This document shows, piece by piece, positions 8,930-18,265 of a stretch of DNA of 64,000 bases. Source of the stretch: Balneolaceae bacterium (lineage in GTDB: Bacteria > Bacteroidota > Rhodothermia > Balneolales > Balneolaceae); contig JAEPNO010000006.1 of assembly GCA_017643365.1 (NCBI GenBank), positions 124,001-188,000 on the forward strand, read 5' to 3'. The notes under the pieces were generated by a model. That model searched no databases, was not told the DNA's origin, and worked only from the letters and a program-made list of their open reading frames with translations. The stretch's first letter is position 1. Each line of letters begins with the position of its first letter. A program made the position numbers and the translations under genes.

Positions 8930-10039
8930 TCAGCTTCGCTCCAACATTCTTTCGAGCGAAAGCACTGCATTTTTGGTGATATCGGCCGGTACCGTGATGT
9001 GATTTACAACCTCACCTTGCTCAAGTTTTTCCAAGCTCCACAGCAGATGAGGCAGATCTATACGGTTCATCGTTAGGCAAGGACACATAAACGGGTTTAA
9101 GCTCACGATTTCTTTGTCGGGATGCTCATCGATAATGCGATTCACAAGATTCATCTCAGTACCAATGGCCCACTTAGAACCGGCAGGCGCATTCTTAATG
9201 GTCTCGATAATGTAGTTGGTTGAGCCGGCATAATCCGAAGCTTGAACTACATCGTAGGTACACTCAGGATGCACAATGATGTTCATTTCAGGTTGCTGCT
9301 TGCGTAGGTTTTGAATGTGCTGCACATTGAATTTTTCGTGCACCGAGCAGTGTCCTTTCCAAAGAATCACTTTCACATCTTCCCATTCGCCTTCATACTC
9401 AAACTCGCCGGTAAGTGGAGCGTACACTGCCATCTGTTCGAGAGGAATGCCAATATCAAAAGCGGTATTTCTACCCAAATGTTGATCAGGTAGAAACAAG
9501 ATGCGCTCTTTTTGGGTGAAGGCCCATTCCAGCATTTTTTTAGCGTTGCCGGAGGTTACACAAGCCCCTCCATTTTTGCCAACAAAGCCTTTAATAGCAG
9601 CTGTCGAATTCACATAGGTAAGCGGTAAAATGGTATCGCCCCAAATTTCCTGCATTTTAGTCCAACCGATTTCAGTCTGCTCGATATCGGCCATATCAGC
9701 CATGGAGCAACCGGCGCGTAAATCCGGCAAAATAACTTTTTGGTTCGGATTCGTAAGCATATCAGCCGTTTCGGCCATAAAATGAACGCCACAAAAAACG
9801 ATATACTCGGCATTCGGCTTCGTCTGGCAAATCTGCGCCAGCTTCAACGAATCGCCACGGGCATCGGCAAACTGAATCACTTCATCTTTTTGATAGTGAT
9901 GACCGGGAATAAACAGGCGATCCCCAAAATGCGCTTTGATCTCGTTAACCCGCGCCTCCATTTCTTCCACAGAAAGGGTAGAGTATCGCTTGGGAAGACT
10001 TACTTCAGATTCGATTTCTAAAAGTTCTAAAACGTCCAT
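8930..10039 (-). CDS. nadA: Quinolinate synthase NadA
   Basis: 369 residues. It condenses iminoaspartate with dihydroxyacetone phosphate to quinolinate using a [4Fe-4S] cluster. Visible signatures are [23 protein letters not shown] (first cluster Cys), [11 protein letters not shown], the second Cys in [39 protein letters not shown], and [11 protein letters not shown] (last cluster Cys). nadC follows upstream on the same strand about 100 bp away. No nadB is in the window, so the iminoaspartate source (NadB or aspartate dehydrogenase) lies elsewhere. Confidence 0.97.
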   Translation of the reverse strand: MDVLELLEIESEVSLPKRYSTLSVEEMEARVNEIKAHFGDRLFIPGHHYQKDEVIQFADARGDSLKLAQICQTKPNAEYIVFCGVHFMAETADMLTNPNQKVILPDLRAGCSMADMADIEQTEIGWTKMQEIWGDTILPLTYVNSTAAIKGFVGKNGGACVTSGNAKKMLEWAFTQKERILFLPDQHLGRNTAFDIGIPLEQMAVYAPLTGEFEYEGEWEDVKVILWKGHCSVHEKFNVQHIQNLRKQQPEMNIIVHPECTYDVVQASDYAGSTNYIIETIKNAPAGSKWAIGTEMNLVNRIIDEHPDKEIVSLNPFMCPCLTMNRIDLPHLLWSLEKLEQGEVVNHITVPADITKNAVLSLERMLERS

Positions 10040-10141
10040 GCTATAATTGGTTGCCGTAATCTAGTACGAAACAGGAATGCGTAACGAGCATCAAAAATAC
10101 AAAAAATTGCGCTTATGCGTTACGTTTGGGTTAAGAGTTAG

Positions 10142-11038
10142 CTAGTTATTTAAATTAAAGCTGATGTCGAGCGCTTTTACCGAATGAGTGATCCAACCCA
10201 CCGAAATAATATCGGCGCCGCAGCCTCGATAAGCAGCAATATTTGTTGGGTTTATCCCGCCCGAAACTTCAACAGTAATATGATCGGGAATGATGCTGGT
10301 TAGTTCACGAACTTCTTGGGGACTTCGATTATCCAACATAATCACATCTGCACCGGCCTCTACTGCTTCTAACACTTGTGCTTTGCTCTCCGTTTCTACT
10401 TCGATGGAAACCATATGCCCGGCTTTGGCTCGAATCTGTTCCACGGCTTTGGTGATAGAACCGGCCGCTTTTATATGATTGTCTTTAATCATGGCACCAT
10501 CATCCAAACGAAAACGATGATTCTTGCCACCACCGCAGGTAACCGCGTATTTTTGAAGTCCGCGAAGAGCCGGCAATGTTTTGCGAGTGTCGACAACAGC
10601 AATGGTTGGATCGTCCAATAATCGCACCAATTCGCGTGTGCTGGTTGCGATGCCACTCATGTGCTGCAGGATATTCAATATCACCCGCTCGCCACTCAAT
10701 AATGTGGTAACAGGACCTTCAACTTCGGCCACAATCTGCTGATTGCTTACAAGTCCACCATTGTTCACTAACAATTCAACGGATACATCGCCATCGAAAA
10801 AAGCATACACAGTTTCCAGAACTTCCAGTCCTGCAATTACACCAGCGGATTTAGCTCGAAAAGTGCCTTTTGCAATTTGCGACGCATCGAAGATCGAATT
10901 TGTGGTGATGTCGCCCATGCCGAGGTCTTCAAACAGGGCGTCTTCAACGATTTTTTTATAAAGATGGTTATGCACGAAAATCGGGTTTAACTGAACGAAA
11001 GTAGTTATTTTTGAACTGCTGAAGATACCGGTTTTCAT
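10142..11038 (-). CDS. nadC: Quinolinate phosphoribosyltransferase NadC
   Basis: 298 residues. It converts quinolinate and PRPP to nicotinate mononucleotide. Family signatures are EDLGMGDITTNS, VDTRKTLPALRGLQKYAVTC, GGGKNHRFRLDDGAMIKDNHI, MLDNRSPQEV, and EVSGGINPTNIAAY near the phosphate site. The first about 25 residues before LYKKIVEDAL are longer than typical, so a later start is possible. The 5' end lies 17 bp from the divergent cysteine desulfurase gene. Confidence 0.96.
   Translation of the reverse strand: MKTGIFSSSKITTFVQLNPIFVHNHLYKKIVEDALFEDLGMGDITTNSIFDASQIAKGTFRAKSAGVIAGLEVLETVYAFFDGDVSVELLVNNGGLVSNQQIVAEVEGPVTTLLSGERVILNILQHMSGIATSTRELVRLLDDPTIAVVDTRKTLPALRGLQKYAVTCGGGKNHRFRLDDGAMIKDNHIKAAGSITKAVEQIRAKAGHMVSIEVETESKAQVLEAVEAGADVIMLDNRSPQEVRELTSIIPDHITVEVSGGINPTNIAAYRGCGADIISVGWITHSVKALDISFNLNN
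11006..11013 (+). promoter_or_regulatory. Candidate -7 element TATTTTTG for the cysteine desulfurase gene
   Basis: TATTTTTG matches TAnnTTTG and ends 42 bp before the ATG at 11056. The 10-mer TTATTTTTGA is the same as the one upstream of trhO (20016-20025). No TTG is found at the expected -33 position, so support is partial. The site lies inside the first codons annotated for nadC, which hints that the true nadC start may be further in. Confidence 0.35.
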
Positions 11039-11055
11039 CTATAAGAACGAGTTTA

Positions 11056-12204
11056 ATGATTTATCTTGATTATGCTGCTACCACGCCCATCTACCCACAG
11101 GTTATGGAAGTGATGCAACAAGTTTCTACGCGCTATTTTGGCAATGCAAGCAGCCTACACGATGTGGGCTCGAACGCAAAGCAGGTATTAAGTGCGAGTA
11201 CAAAGGTGATTGCCTCATCGATTAGCCAAACTCCCGGCGATGTAGTGTTTACTTCTGGCGCAACGGAAGCGAATTTTTTAGCGATTCAGGCATTGTTAGA
11301 TGGAAGAAACGACGATCGTAACGAAATCATCAGCTCGCAAATGGAGCATTCTTCGGTAATAAATGTGCTTCGCCGATTGGAGTCGCAAGGTTTTGTAGTG
11401 CGATGGGTGGATGTTCTCGAAAACGGTGAGCTGGATTTGGATTATTTTGATAGCCTCATTTCTGATCAAACAGCCCTCATCACCATTCAGCGTGTTAATT
11501 CTGAGTTGGGAGTGATTCAGCCATTGGAAAAAATCGGAAAAATCATCGAAGGAAAAGACATTCGCTTTCATTCTGATTGCGTGCAGAGTTTTGGAAAACT
11601 CCCGCTTGATCCGGAAAGCTGGGGAGTGGATGCAATTTCGATATCTGCGCATAAAATTTATGGGCCGAAAGGCGTGGGTGCATTGTGGATGCGCAAAGAA
11701 GTTGATTGGAAGCCCATGTTCGACGATCCCGATCAAAAAAGAGCGCTGCGATATGGCACAGCTAACGTGCCCGGTATAGCGGCATTTGCGACGGCTGCAA
11801 AAATTAGCATGCAAGGGCGAGATGAGGAACACCATCGAATTACAAATATTCGCCAACAATTGATTGACGGTTTAAAAGCATTGCCTTTTGAGGTGGTTGT
11901 GGAAGGAGATTCCGATTCTCAATCACCGTATATTCTGGGAGTACGTTTTCCGGGCATCGAAGGACAGTTTTTGATGTTAGAATGCAGTCAGGCCGGCTTA
12001 GCGATTTCAACGGGGAGCGCCTGCCAAGTTGGTTCCGATCGCCCAAATCGTACGATGATGGCACTAGGACGAAACGACGAACAAGCGCGAGAGTTTGTAC
12101 GATTATCGTTCGGCAGGGATGTAAAAGAACATGATATCCCCGAGATAATTGAAAAAATAGACAGTATCTTAACCCGACATTTTAAAAAAGTTCATCGATC
12201 TTAA
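11056..12204 (+). CDS. Cysteine desulfurase (IscS/NifS family)
   Basis: 382 residues, class V aminotransferase fold. It releases sulfur from cysteine for Fe-S clusters or thiolation. Seen: MIYLDYAATTPIYPQV at the start, FTSGATEANFLAIQ, the catalytic loop HSDCVQSFGKLPLD, the PLP lysine in SISAHKIYGPKG, and the active-site Cys in STGSACQVGSDRPN. Its position back to back with nadC/nadA resembles the nifS-nadBCA clusters of Firmicutes, where the desulfurase serves the NadA cluster; that role here is inference. General IscS is the alternative. Confidence 0.9.
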   Translation: MIYLDYAATTPIYPQVMEVMQQVSTRYFGNASSLHDVGSNAKQVLSASTKVIASSISQTPGDVVFTSGATEANFLAIQALLDGRNDDRNEIISSQMEHSSVINVLRRLESQGFVVRWVDVLENGELDLDYFDSLISDQTALITIQRVNSELGVIQPLEKIGKIIEGKDIRFHSDCVQSFGKLPLDPESWGVDAISISAHKIYGPKGVGALWMRKEVDWKPMFDDPDQKRALRYGTANVPGIAAFATAAKISMQGRDEEHHRITNIRQQLIDGLKALPFEVVVEGDSDSQSPYILGVRFPGIEGQFLMLECSQAGLAISTGSACQVGSDRPNRTMMALGRNDEQAREFVRLSFGRDVKEHDIPEIIEKIDSILTRHFKKVHRS

Positions 12205-12223
12205 GAATAAAACAGACTAGAAC

Positions 12224-12835
12224 ATGAAGAATTTATTATTTGGCCTCACTGCAATATTGTTGGTGTTTACTGCGTGCCAAAAATCTGAAACAACACCACA
12301 ACCATCCAATACTGCTCCTTCTACCGAAGCAGCTGAAACACAATCTGATGTAGAAGCAAAAGTTACCATCGTAAAATTCAGCGACTACGAGTGCCCGGCT
12401 TGCGCGTATTACCACTCTATGCTTAAGCAACTAAAACAAGATTTAGGCACCGATGTTAAAGTGATTGCCAAGCATTTCCCGTTAAGTATTCATCCGTATG
12501 CACAAGTTGCAGCACGTTCTGCCGAAGCAGCTCGACTTCAGGGTAAATATGATGAAATGCATGACCTGATTTTCGCCGGTCAATCTCAGTGGAGCCGCGG
12601 TAATGCGGAGAATATTTTTATCGGATATGCTCAGTCGCTCGATTTGGATATCGAAAAATTCCGAGCAGATATGAATTCAGCGGATATGAATAGAATTGTA
12701 ATTTCTGATCGTCGCGAAGGCATGGAGTTGGGTGTGAATTCAACACCTACTTTTTTCATCGAAGGCGATAAAATTAATGGTAACCCAAGTAGTTATCCGG
12801 AATTTAAAGAGCTTGTTGAGAGCTACATGGACTAA
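12224..12835 (+). CDS. DsbA-family thioredoxin-fold lipoprotein
   Basis: 203 residues. The signal ends in LVFTAC, giving a lipoprotein. The thioredoxin domain has the redox motif C-P-A-C in YECPACAYYH and a cis-proline loop NSTPTFFIEG. Between them is a helical insertion typical of DsbA/BdbD-like proteins (HPYAQVAARSAEAARLQGK). It probably oxidises or isomerises disulfides in the periplasm. It starts 20 bp after the desulfurase gene, so the two may be cotranscribed; a strong terminator follows. Confidence 0.88.
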   Translation: MKNLLFGLTAILLVFTACQKSETTPQPSNTAPSTEAAETQSDVEAKVTIVKFSDYECPACAYYHSMLKQLKQDLGTDVKVIAKHFPLSIHPYAQVAARSAEAARLQGKYDEMHDLIFAGQSQWSRGNAENIFIGYAQSLDLDIEKFRADMNSADMNRIVISDRREGMELGVNSTPTFFIEGDKINGNPSSYPEFKELVESYMD

Positions 12836-12853
12836 ATATCCTGCAGTTGATTT

Positions 12854-12890
12854 TAAAAAGGTTTCGGTTGTTTCGATCGAAACCTTTTTT
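12854..12890 (+). terminator. Rho-independent terminator after the DsbA-like gene
   Basis: The stem AAAAAGGTTTCG pairs with CGAAACCTTTTT across a short loop and ends in a T run at 12885-12890. It lies 19 bp after the stop codon at 12835. Confidence 0.8.
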
Positions 12891-12901
12891 ATTTTCGGGA
12901 T

Positions 12902-13657
12902 ATGAGCAGCACCGATAAAATCACTACCAATTCCTGCCTAAATTGTGACTCCGACAACGTTGAGCAATTCTGCCCGAATTGCGGACAAAAAGCACAAGCC
13001 ACACGCCAACCGCTTCGTGTTTTTTTAAGTGATGCCGTTGAAACCTTGTTTAATATTGATAGTCGCTGGTTTCATACCTTCCGCGATTTATTTCTAAAAC
13101 CCGGCAAAGTAACCCGAGAATATATCGCCGGAAAACGAGCAAGTTATCTTCCGCCTTTGCGCATTTATGTGTCCATTAGTGTGCTGTATTTTTTGATGGT
13201 GCAATGGGTGGATTCTTCACAAGTATTCTTTATCAATTTCAATAACGACGATGGAAATGCCGGAGAACTTGGGACGGCCGTTCAATATGGATTGTTTTTT
13301 TTGGTGCCCCTTTTTGCATGGATAATTAGCCTCTTTTACAGGAAGCGAAAAGCGTTTTATGTTGAATATTTAATTCTGGCTATTCATATCCATTCCATCT
13401 GGTTTGTTTTGCTGATGGTTGAACTTTTAACCATTTGGTTTAGCAGAGAATTTGATACCGGCTTCGCAATAATCCTAGATATTATTATTAGCGGCCCGGC
13501 GCAAATAGCTATTTTTGGCTATTTAATCGCGTATCTTAAGCGAACATTTGAAGACGGTTGGATTAAATCGTTTTTCAAAAGCTTTGGGATAATGACACTT
13601 TATGTAATGTCGATAGCGGCCCTTGTGGCTGCCTACATTTTTGCACCCATCGGTTAG
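12902..13657 (+). CDS. DUF3667 zinc-ribbon membrane protein
   Basis: 251 residues. The N-terminus has a zinc ribbon, SCLNCDSDN..QFCPNCGQK (residues 16-35), followed by the DUF3667 signature LFNIDSRWFHTFRDLFLKPG and YIAGKRASYLPPLRIYVSIS. The rest has four or five hydrophobic segments. Function is unknown for the family, which is common in Bacteroidota and relatives. It begins 12 bp after the preceding terminator and is followed 21 bp later by the carbonic anhydrase homologue. Confidence 0.85.
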   Translation: MSSTDKITTNSCLNCDSDNVEQFCPNCGQKAQATRQPLRVFLSDAVETLFNIDSRWFHTFRDLFLKPGKVTREYIAGKRASYLPPLRIYVSISVLYFLMVQWVDSSQVFFINFNNDDGNAGELGTAVQYGLFFLVPLFAWIISLFYRKRKAFYVEYLILAIHIHSIWFVLLMVELLTIWFSREFDTGFAIILDIIISGPAQIAIFGYLIAYLKRTFEDGWIKSFFKSFGIMTLYVMSIAALVAAYIFAPIG

Positions 13658-13678
13658 AACTGTTAAAATGATTGTATA

Positions 13679-14227
13679 ATGATCAGAGAATTTTTAGGAA
13701 AATCGCCCGACATCCACTCCACAGCATTTGTTGCTGATAGCGCAGAAATTATTGGCGACGTTACTATGGCTGAAGAAAGCAGTGCTTGGTTTAACGTAAC
13801 CATACGTGGCGATGTAAATAAAATCACCATCGGGAAACGCTCGAATGTACAGGATAATGTGTGTATTCATGTGATGAATCAAACCGGACCAACCATTATT
13901 GGCGATGAAGTAACTATTGGCCATGGCGCTGTTGTTCATGGTTGTACTATCAACGATCGGGTGCTGATTGGAATGAATGCCACCATTTTAGATAAGGCTG
14001 TGGTCGAATCGGATGTAATCATTGCCGCAGGCACGCTGGTGCCGCCCAATAAAACTTTGGAAAGTGGATACTTATACATGGGTTCGCCAGCAAAAGCTGC
14101 TCGAAAATTAAGTGCAGATGAAATTGCCTCCATCAAAAAGTACTCACAAAACTATGTGAAATACAGCCGCGCATATTCCGGCAAAGACACCTACGATTCA
14201 AACCCGTTTTATAACAGCAATCAATGA
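13679..14227 (+). CDS. Gamma-carbonic anhydrase family protein
   Basis: 182 residues, left-handed beta-helix of hexapeptide repeats (DVTMAEESSAWFNVTIRGDV onward). Metal-binding histidines are present in CIHVM, IGHGAVVHGC, matching the three-His site of the Cam/YrdA/PaaY class. The C-terminal helix contains YSRAYSGKDTYDSNPFY. Such proteins may hydrate CO2 or act on acyl groups; most bacterial YrdA types have little measured activity. Cytoplasmic. Confidence 0.88.
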   Translation: MIREFLGKSPDIHSTAFVADSAEIIGDVTMAEESSAWFNVTIRGDVNKITIGKRSNVQDNVCIHVMNQTGPTIIGDEVTIGHGAVVHGCTINDRVLIGMNATILDKAVVESDVIIAAGTLVPPNKTLESGYLYMGSPAKAARKLSADEIASIKKYSQNYVKYSRAYSGKDTYDSNPFYNSNQ

Positions 14228-14300
14228 TTCAATTATCAATTAAGAATTATCAATGGTAAATGAATTGATAATTGAAACATTCTTAATTGTAAATTGATCT
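14228..14300. repeat. AT-rich inverted repeat between genes
   Basis: A 73-bp spacer in which 'caattatcaattaagaatt' is mirrored by 'aattgataattgaaacattcttaattg'. It can fold into a hairpin. It resembles the AT-rich inverted spacers at 21918-21983, 23366-23439 and 28218-28284, with no gene content. Confidence 0.5.
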
Positions 14301-15443
14301 ATGTCTGGTATTTACATTCATATCCCGTTTTGCAAGCAGGCGTGTTCTTATTGCGATTTCTACTTCGTAACCCGGCATCATCAGAAACAAGCATTTGTAG
14401 ATGCATTGGTTGAAGAAATCCGGAGTTACAAGAATTTGGAAATCTCGTCCGAGTCTGTTTCTTCCGTGTATTTTGGAGGAGGAACACCATCACTGTTAAG
14501 CGCTCAACAATTTGAGCAAATATTGAATGCACTCGAAGACGTTTTTCCTCTTCAGCTTAAAGAACTCACCATCGAAATGAACCCGGATGATGTGCGTCCG
14601 GATTACTTGAATGAGTTAAAAAGCATTGGCGTTAACCGGGCAAGTATGGGGGTGCAAAGTTTTGATGAAAACCTGCTTGCTTTCATGCATCGGGCACATA
14701 ACCGGAGCGAAGCTTTGCGAAGTCTCGAGTATTTATCAGCGGCCGGTTTCGATACGTTTACGGTAGATTTGATCTATGGAAATCCCGGTCAATCATTGGA
14801 GGTGCTCAATCAGGATATCGATACTTTGCTATCATTTGAGCCCCCTCATGTTTCTGCCTATTCCCTTACAGTAGAGCCCCAAACACGGTTAGGTAAACAG
14901 GTAGATTTGGGCCGCATTATCCCGCCTGAAGATGATCAGGTTGCCATTCATTTTGAAACAGTAGTGAATCGTTTAGGCAAAGCGGGAATCCAACAATACG
15001 AAGTGAGCAATTATGCCAAACCCGGCCACGAAGCCGTACATAATTCTGCTTATTGGAGTCATGTGAATTATCTTGGTCTGGGTCCGGCGGCACATTCCTT
15101 TTTGTGGGATGCAGACCGAAATCAAGCTCAACGATGGAGCAATAAGCCTAGCCTAAAAGACTATCTGGAGAGTCCATCACACCAAAAAATCGAGGTTGAA
15201 ATACTGACGTTACCAGCACTTGCCGAAGAACGGTTAATGCTCGGACTTCGAACGAAGCAAGGTGTAGGCTTCGCCGAGTTGGAAAATCGATATCATTTTT
15301 CTTTAAGTGATAAACAAAAGCTTTACCTAAAAGAGAAGCAAAATCTTGGGCTGGTTGAGCCACAAAATGATCGCATTTCCTTAACCACTGATGGACTTAA
15401 GATCGCCGATTCCATCATACTTGATCTGATCACTAGCGCATAG
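14301..15443 (+). CDS. hemW: Radical SAM protein HemW (heme chaperone family)
   Basis: 380 residues. The radical-SAM cluster motif CKQACSYCDFYF is near residue 11. GGGTPSLL and DLIYGNPGQS follow, and the HemW-type HNSAYWSHVNYLGLGPAAHSF motif is present. HemW is thought to bind and deliver heme and lacks coproporphyrinogen dehydrogenase activity in characterised cases. The C-terminus has the HemN-C helical domain. It ends 11 bp inside the convergent HU-LysM gene. Confidence 0.92.
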   Translation: MSGIYIHIPFCKQACSYCDFYFVTRHHQKQAFVDALVEEIRSYKNLEISSESVSSVYFGGGTPSLLSAQQFEQILNALEDVFPLQLKELTIEMNPDDVRPDYLNELKSIGVNRASMGVQSFDENLLAFMHRAHNRSEALRSLEYLSAAGFDTFTVDLIYGNPGQSLEVLNQDIDTLLSFEPPHVSAYSLTVEPQTRLGKQVDLGRIIPPEDDQVAIHFETVVNRLGKAGIQQYEVSNYAKPGHEAVHNSAYWSHVNYLGLGPAAHSFLWDADRNQAQRWSNKPSLKDYLESPSHQKIEVEILTLPALAEERLMLGLRTKQGVGFAELENRYHFSLSDKQKLYLKEKQNLGLVEPQNDRISLTTDGLKIADSIILDLITSA

Positions 15444-16875
15444 ACTCATACCAATCGGCAGCTTTGCGATAGGCTGCTGCCTGACTGTCATTTCCCGCTT
15501 GCTCGTAAGCAACAGCGACATATCGTGCTGCATCGGCTAAACGGCGATAATCTTCTGAACTGGGATTGTCGGTTGTGCCTTCTAATTTCGGAATGTTCAG
15601 GTTTACATTCGGCAGGATTAAGTCGGGATCGTTTGCAGTAGTGTAATTTGCTTGAAATATCAGGGGCCAAAGCCGTGTATTTCCATAAGTTTGCCGAGCG
15701 ATTTCATAAATCCAAACTCCAGAGCCGGTTGTGTAAGTAACGGCTATAGTTTCCTGCATTTCAATTTGTGGCTCCGGATTATTGATAGACCGCATTTCCC
15801 CGGGATTCTCTGAAAGATCAACATCGGCGGCAACCATAGGAATAACCTGACTTTCCGTTTCGGCAGGCTCATCGCTCTGGGTAGATTCTGTATTTGATGG
15901 TGGTTCAAAAGCTAAAGGATCGTTAATCGGATCAGTTTGAGTTGACGGGGCCGACTCTGAATCTGCAGTTTGAGTTTGTGTGGAATCTGTTCTTAAAAAG
16001 AAAAACCAAATAGCTAAAATCATTATCACAAAAGTCGCAAGTACAGCTAATAATACAGTCGGGTTAAGTGCACTTTTATTTCGATTTGGCAATCCGGGTG
16101 TGCGTAAACCTGCCGGATTTTCCTCTTCTTCTACTTCTTTTTCTTCTTGAATCGAGCCAGATTCTTCGAAAATATCGGATTCTTGCTCGTCTTCGTCCGC
16201 TTCAAGCGTTAATTCAACTTCTTCAACTACTTCTGTTTCCAGAACTACTTCGTCAACCGAAGTTTTCTCAATGGTTGATTCTTCGGGCTCATCCGATAAT
16301 CCCAAAATATCATCTAATACTTCATCGTCAGATTCTACCGGTGTTGCAGTGATTTCTTCCTCATCAATTCCCAATGATTCAGTGGGATTAAAGTCCTCTT
16401 GTTTGTCTACCTCGGGTTCTTCTTCAAAATTAAACGGGTCATCATCCGGCGAAGGTTGTTTACCGGGCGATGTTGTTAAGGTATTAAATAAAGCCTCGGC
16501 ACTATTTGGCTCACTTTTCGAGCTGTCATCGTTCTTTGGTGCTTTATCCGAATTATCTTCAATTACTTTTGCCTCAAGATGATCGTACTCGTGGTTCACC
16601 TTTTTTTCCAGCGCTTTGTAAGGGGTAAAAGAAATTCGTTTATGCGCCGGAATTGAGATCGGTTCTCCGGTTTGGGGATTAACTCCATTCCGTTCTGCAA
16701 CTTCAACCACAGTAAAACTGCCAAAATTGGTAATGGCGGCTTTTTCTTTTTCAGTAATTTCTTTGAGTAAGATGTCGGTTAAATGACCTATATAATCTTG
16801 AGCAGCTGTTTTAGAAATGTAAGTCTCGTCAGAAAGTTGCTCTATTATTTCGGCTAATGTGACTTTATCCTTCAT
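15433..16875 (-). CDS. HU-domain protein with transmembrane segment and C-terminal LysM domain
   Basis: 480 residues. Residues 1-92 are an HU/IHF-type DNA-binding domain (ITNFGSFTVVEVAERNGVNPQTG, ISFTPYKALE). Residues about 100-260 are a low-complexity, strongly acidic linker. Residues 273-294 form one transmembrane helix preceded by RNK, suggesting a cytoplasmic N-terminus. Residues about 379-431 look like LysM (VWIYEIARQTYGNTRLWPLIFQAN, LPNVNLNIP), and the end is a TPR-like helix pair. It could tie DNA to the envelope or peptidoglycan (inference). It starts 2 bp after another HU gene, so the pair is an operon. Confidence 0.85.
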   Translation of the reverse strand: MKDKVTLAEIIEQLSDETYISKTAAQDYIGHLTDILLKEITEKEKAAITNFGSFTVVEVAERNGVNPQTGEPISIPAHKRISFTPYKALEKKVNHEYDHLEAKVIEDNSDKAPKNDDSSKSEPNSAEALFNTLTTSPGKQPSPDDDPFNFEEEPEVDKQEDFNPTESLGIDEEEITATPVESDDEVLDDILGLSDEPEESTIEKTSVDEVVLETEVVEEVELTLEADEDEQESDIFEESGSIQEEKEVEEEENPAGLRTPGLPNRNKSALNPTVLLAVLATFVIMILAIWFFFLRTDSTQTQTADSESAPSTQTDPINDPLAFEPPSNTESTQSDEPAETESQVIPMVAADVDLSENPGEMRSINNPEPQIEMQETIAVTYTTGSGVWIYEIARQTYGNTRLWPLIFQANYTTANDPDLILPNVNLNIPKLEGTTDNPSSEDYRRLADAARYVAVAYEQAGNDSQAAAYRKAADWYESMR

Positions 16876-16877
16876 TC

Positions 16878-17156
16878 TTAACCCTCATTTAAATCATCTT
16901 TAAGGGTAGTGCTTTGCGTAAATTGTACCACTTTTTTCTTTGGTAATTGAATCATCCCTTTATAATGGGGATTATACGTTTGATAACTATCGCGAATGCG
17001 TGAATGAAAACTGCCTAATTTAGGAATTGTAAACCCGTCATCATTTGCAAGATGATCCGATAATATGTCGACCAAGCGATTATAAATTCGTTCAGTTTCT
17101 TGTTGCGTGAAGCCTGTTCGTTCGCTTAATTGCCTGATAGTTTCTAGTTTTCCCAT
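16878..17156 (-). CDS. HU-family DNA-binding protein, divergent
   Basis: 92 residues from the ATG at 17156 (MGKLETIRQ); a longer frame begins at 17180. The HU/IHF fold is recognisable in the N-terminal helices (FTQQETERIYNRLVDILSDHL) and in FTIPKLGSFHSRIRDSYQTYNP, with a basic arm KKKVVQF. It is less conserved than housekeeping HU. It sits directly upstream of the HU-membrane-LysM gene, and the two may form a heterodimer (inference). Confidence 0.8.
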   Translation of the reverse strand: MGKLETIRQLSERTGFTQQETERIYNRLVDILSDHLANDDGFTIPKLGSFHSRIRDSYQTYNPHYKGMIQLPKKKVVQFTQSTTLKDDLNEG

Positions 17157-17290
17157 ATGCAGCTTAAGAATGTGATTCAATTACTTATAAAATACCTAAA
17201 GAATCAAATATCATAATCGGCGAAAATAGTTAAAAAAAACCACAATCTTTTTTTCATCAAACCAATTCGGATACGTATTATTCGTGAGAT

Positions 17291-18265
17291 ATGACTAAAT
17301 CAGTTGAACAACTCCTTTCTGATGCGATAGATTACGCCGCTTTAAAGCCACCGGCTAGTATAGATTTGCGCGACGCACTCCGCGAATATGCCCGCATTAC
17401 CAGCAGTAAAGAGAGTTGGATTCTGTCTCGATTTGTTATTCCATTCTCTCAAATTCCTGATCTGGCAAAGTTCGCAGATCGTAGAGATCGGCTGCAAGGC
17501 CCTTTAAACCTTTGTATTTTTGGCCCCATTGTGGAAACCTTGCACGAATTTAGGAACACCGTACTGAATATTGAGAAAGATATTATCTCGGTGCATTCTG
17601 ATTTTCCCGGCGAAGTTCGCACCAATATTCTTGAGCTGACCCTGCCCAAAGTAAGTGTAGATAATTTCAATGCCGAAGAATTAGTAAAGGCTATTGAAGC
17701 CGTTGTTACTACATCTGCCGATTCCAGATTGCTTCCGCACAGAGTGTTTTTTGAAATTCCAGGGCAGGATATTGATATCAATCTGGCTAAAAAGATTATC
17801 AAGGTAATTGCTGTTCACAATAAATCGGTTCTTAAGCGAAAAATTGATAATTACCTGTTTTCGGGGCTTAAAATTAATTGTACCCCGGCGCCAACGGCCG
17901 AGTTTTTGGCAGAAGTTATGCTCTATGCTCGCGATGCCAACGTAGCGCTCAAATTCGCCGGTCATAATATTCATTCTTTCCCGAGCTATGACTACACCAC
18001 CAACTCCAAAGTGTTTGGGCTGATTAATCTATTGATGGCCGGATTGCTGGCCTACACTCAAGATCTTACGGTTGAGGAAACCATCGAAGTACTCGAAGAG
18101 AAAAACTCCAGTAACTTTATCTTTAAAGATGGTTACATAGCTTGGCGCGAATTGGCAGCTCCGTTAATGGAGATAAAAATGCTACGAATGCTTTCCATTA
18201 CTTCAATAAACCTAACCGATTTCGATTTACCGCTGGCTGGTTTAAGAGAACGTTCTATTTTATAA
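17291..18265 (+). CDS. Conserved-looking hypothetical protein
   Basis: 324 residues, soluble, family not recognised. No signal peptide, membrane segment or obvious catalytic motif. The composition is that of an alpha/beta enzyme: FFEIPGQDIDINLAKKIIKVIAVHNK and NVALKFAGHNIHSFPSYDY suggest strand-helix repeats such as a TIM barrel, but this is a guess. It is divergent from the HU pair with 134 bp between starts. Its 3' end overlaps the convergent T9SS protease gene by 11 bp. Confidence 0.65.
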   Translation: MTKSVEQLLSDAIDYAALKPPASIDLRDALREYARITSSKESWILSRFVIPFSQIPDLAKFADRRDRLQGPLNLCIFGPIVETLHEFRNTVLNIEKDIISVHSDFPGEVRTNILELTLPKVSVDNFNAEELVKAIEAVVTTSADSRLLPHRVFFEIPGQDIDINLAKKIIKVIAVHNKSVLKRKIDNYLFSGLKINCTPAPTAEFLAEVMLYARDANVALKFAGHNIHSFPSYDYTTNSKVFGLINLLMAGLLAYTQDLTVEETIEVLEEKNSSNFIFKDGYIAWRELAAPLMEIKMLRMLSITSINLTDFDLPLAGLRERSIL

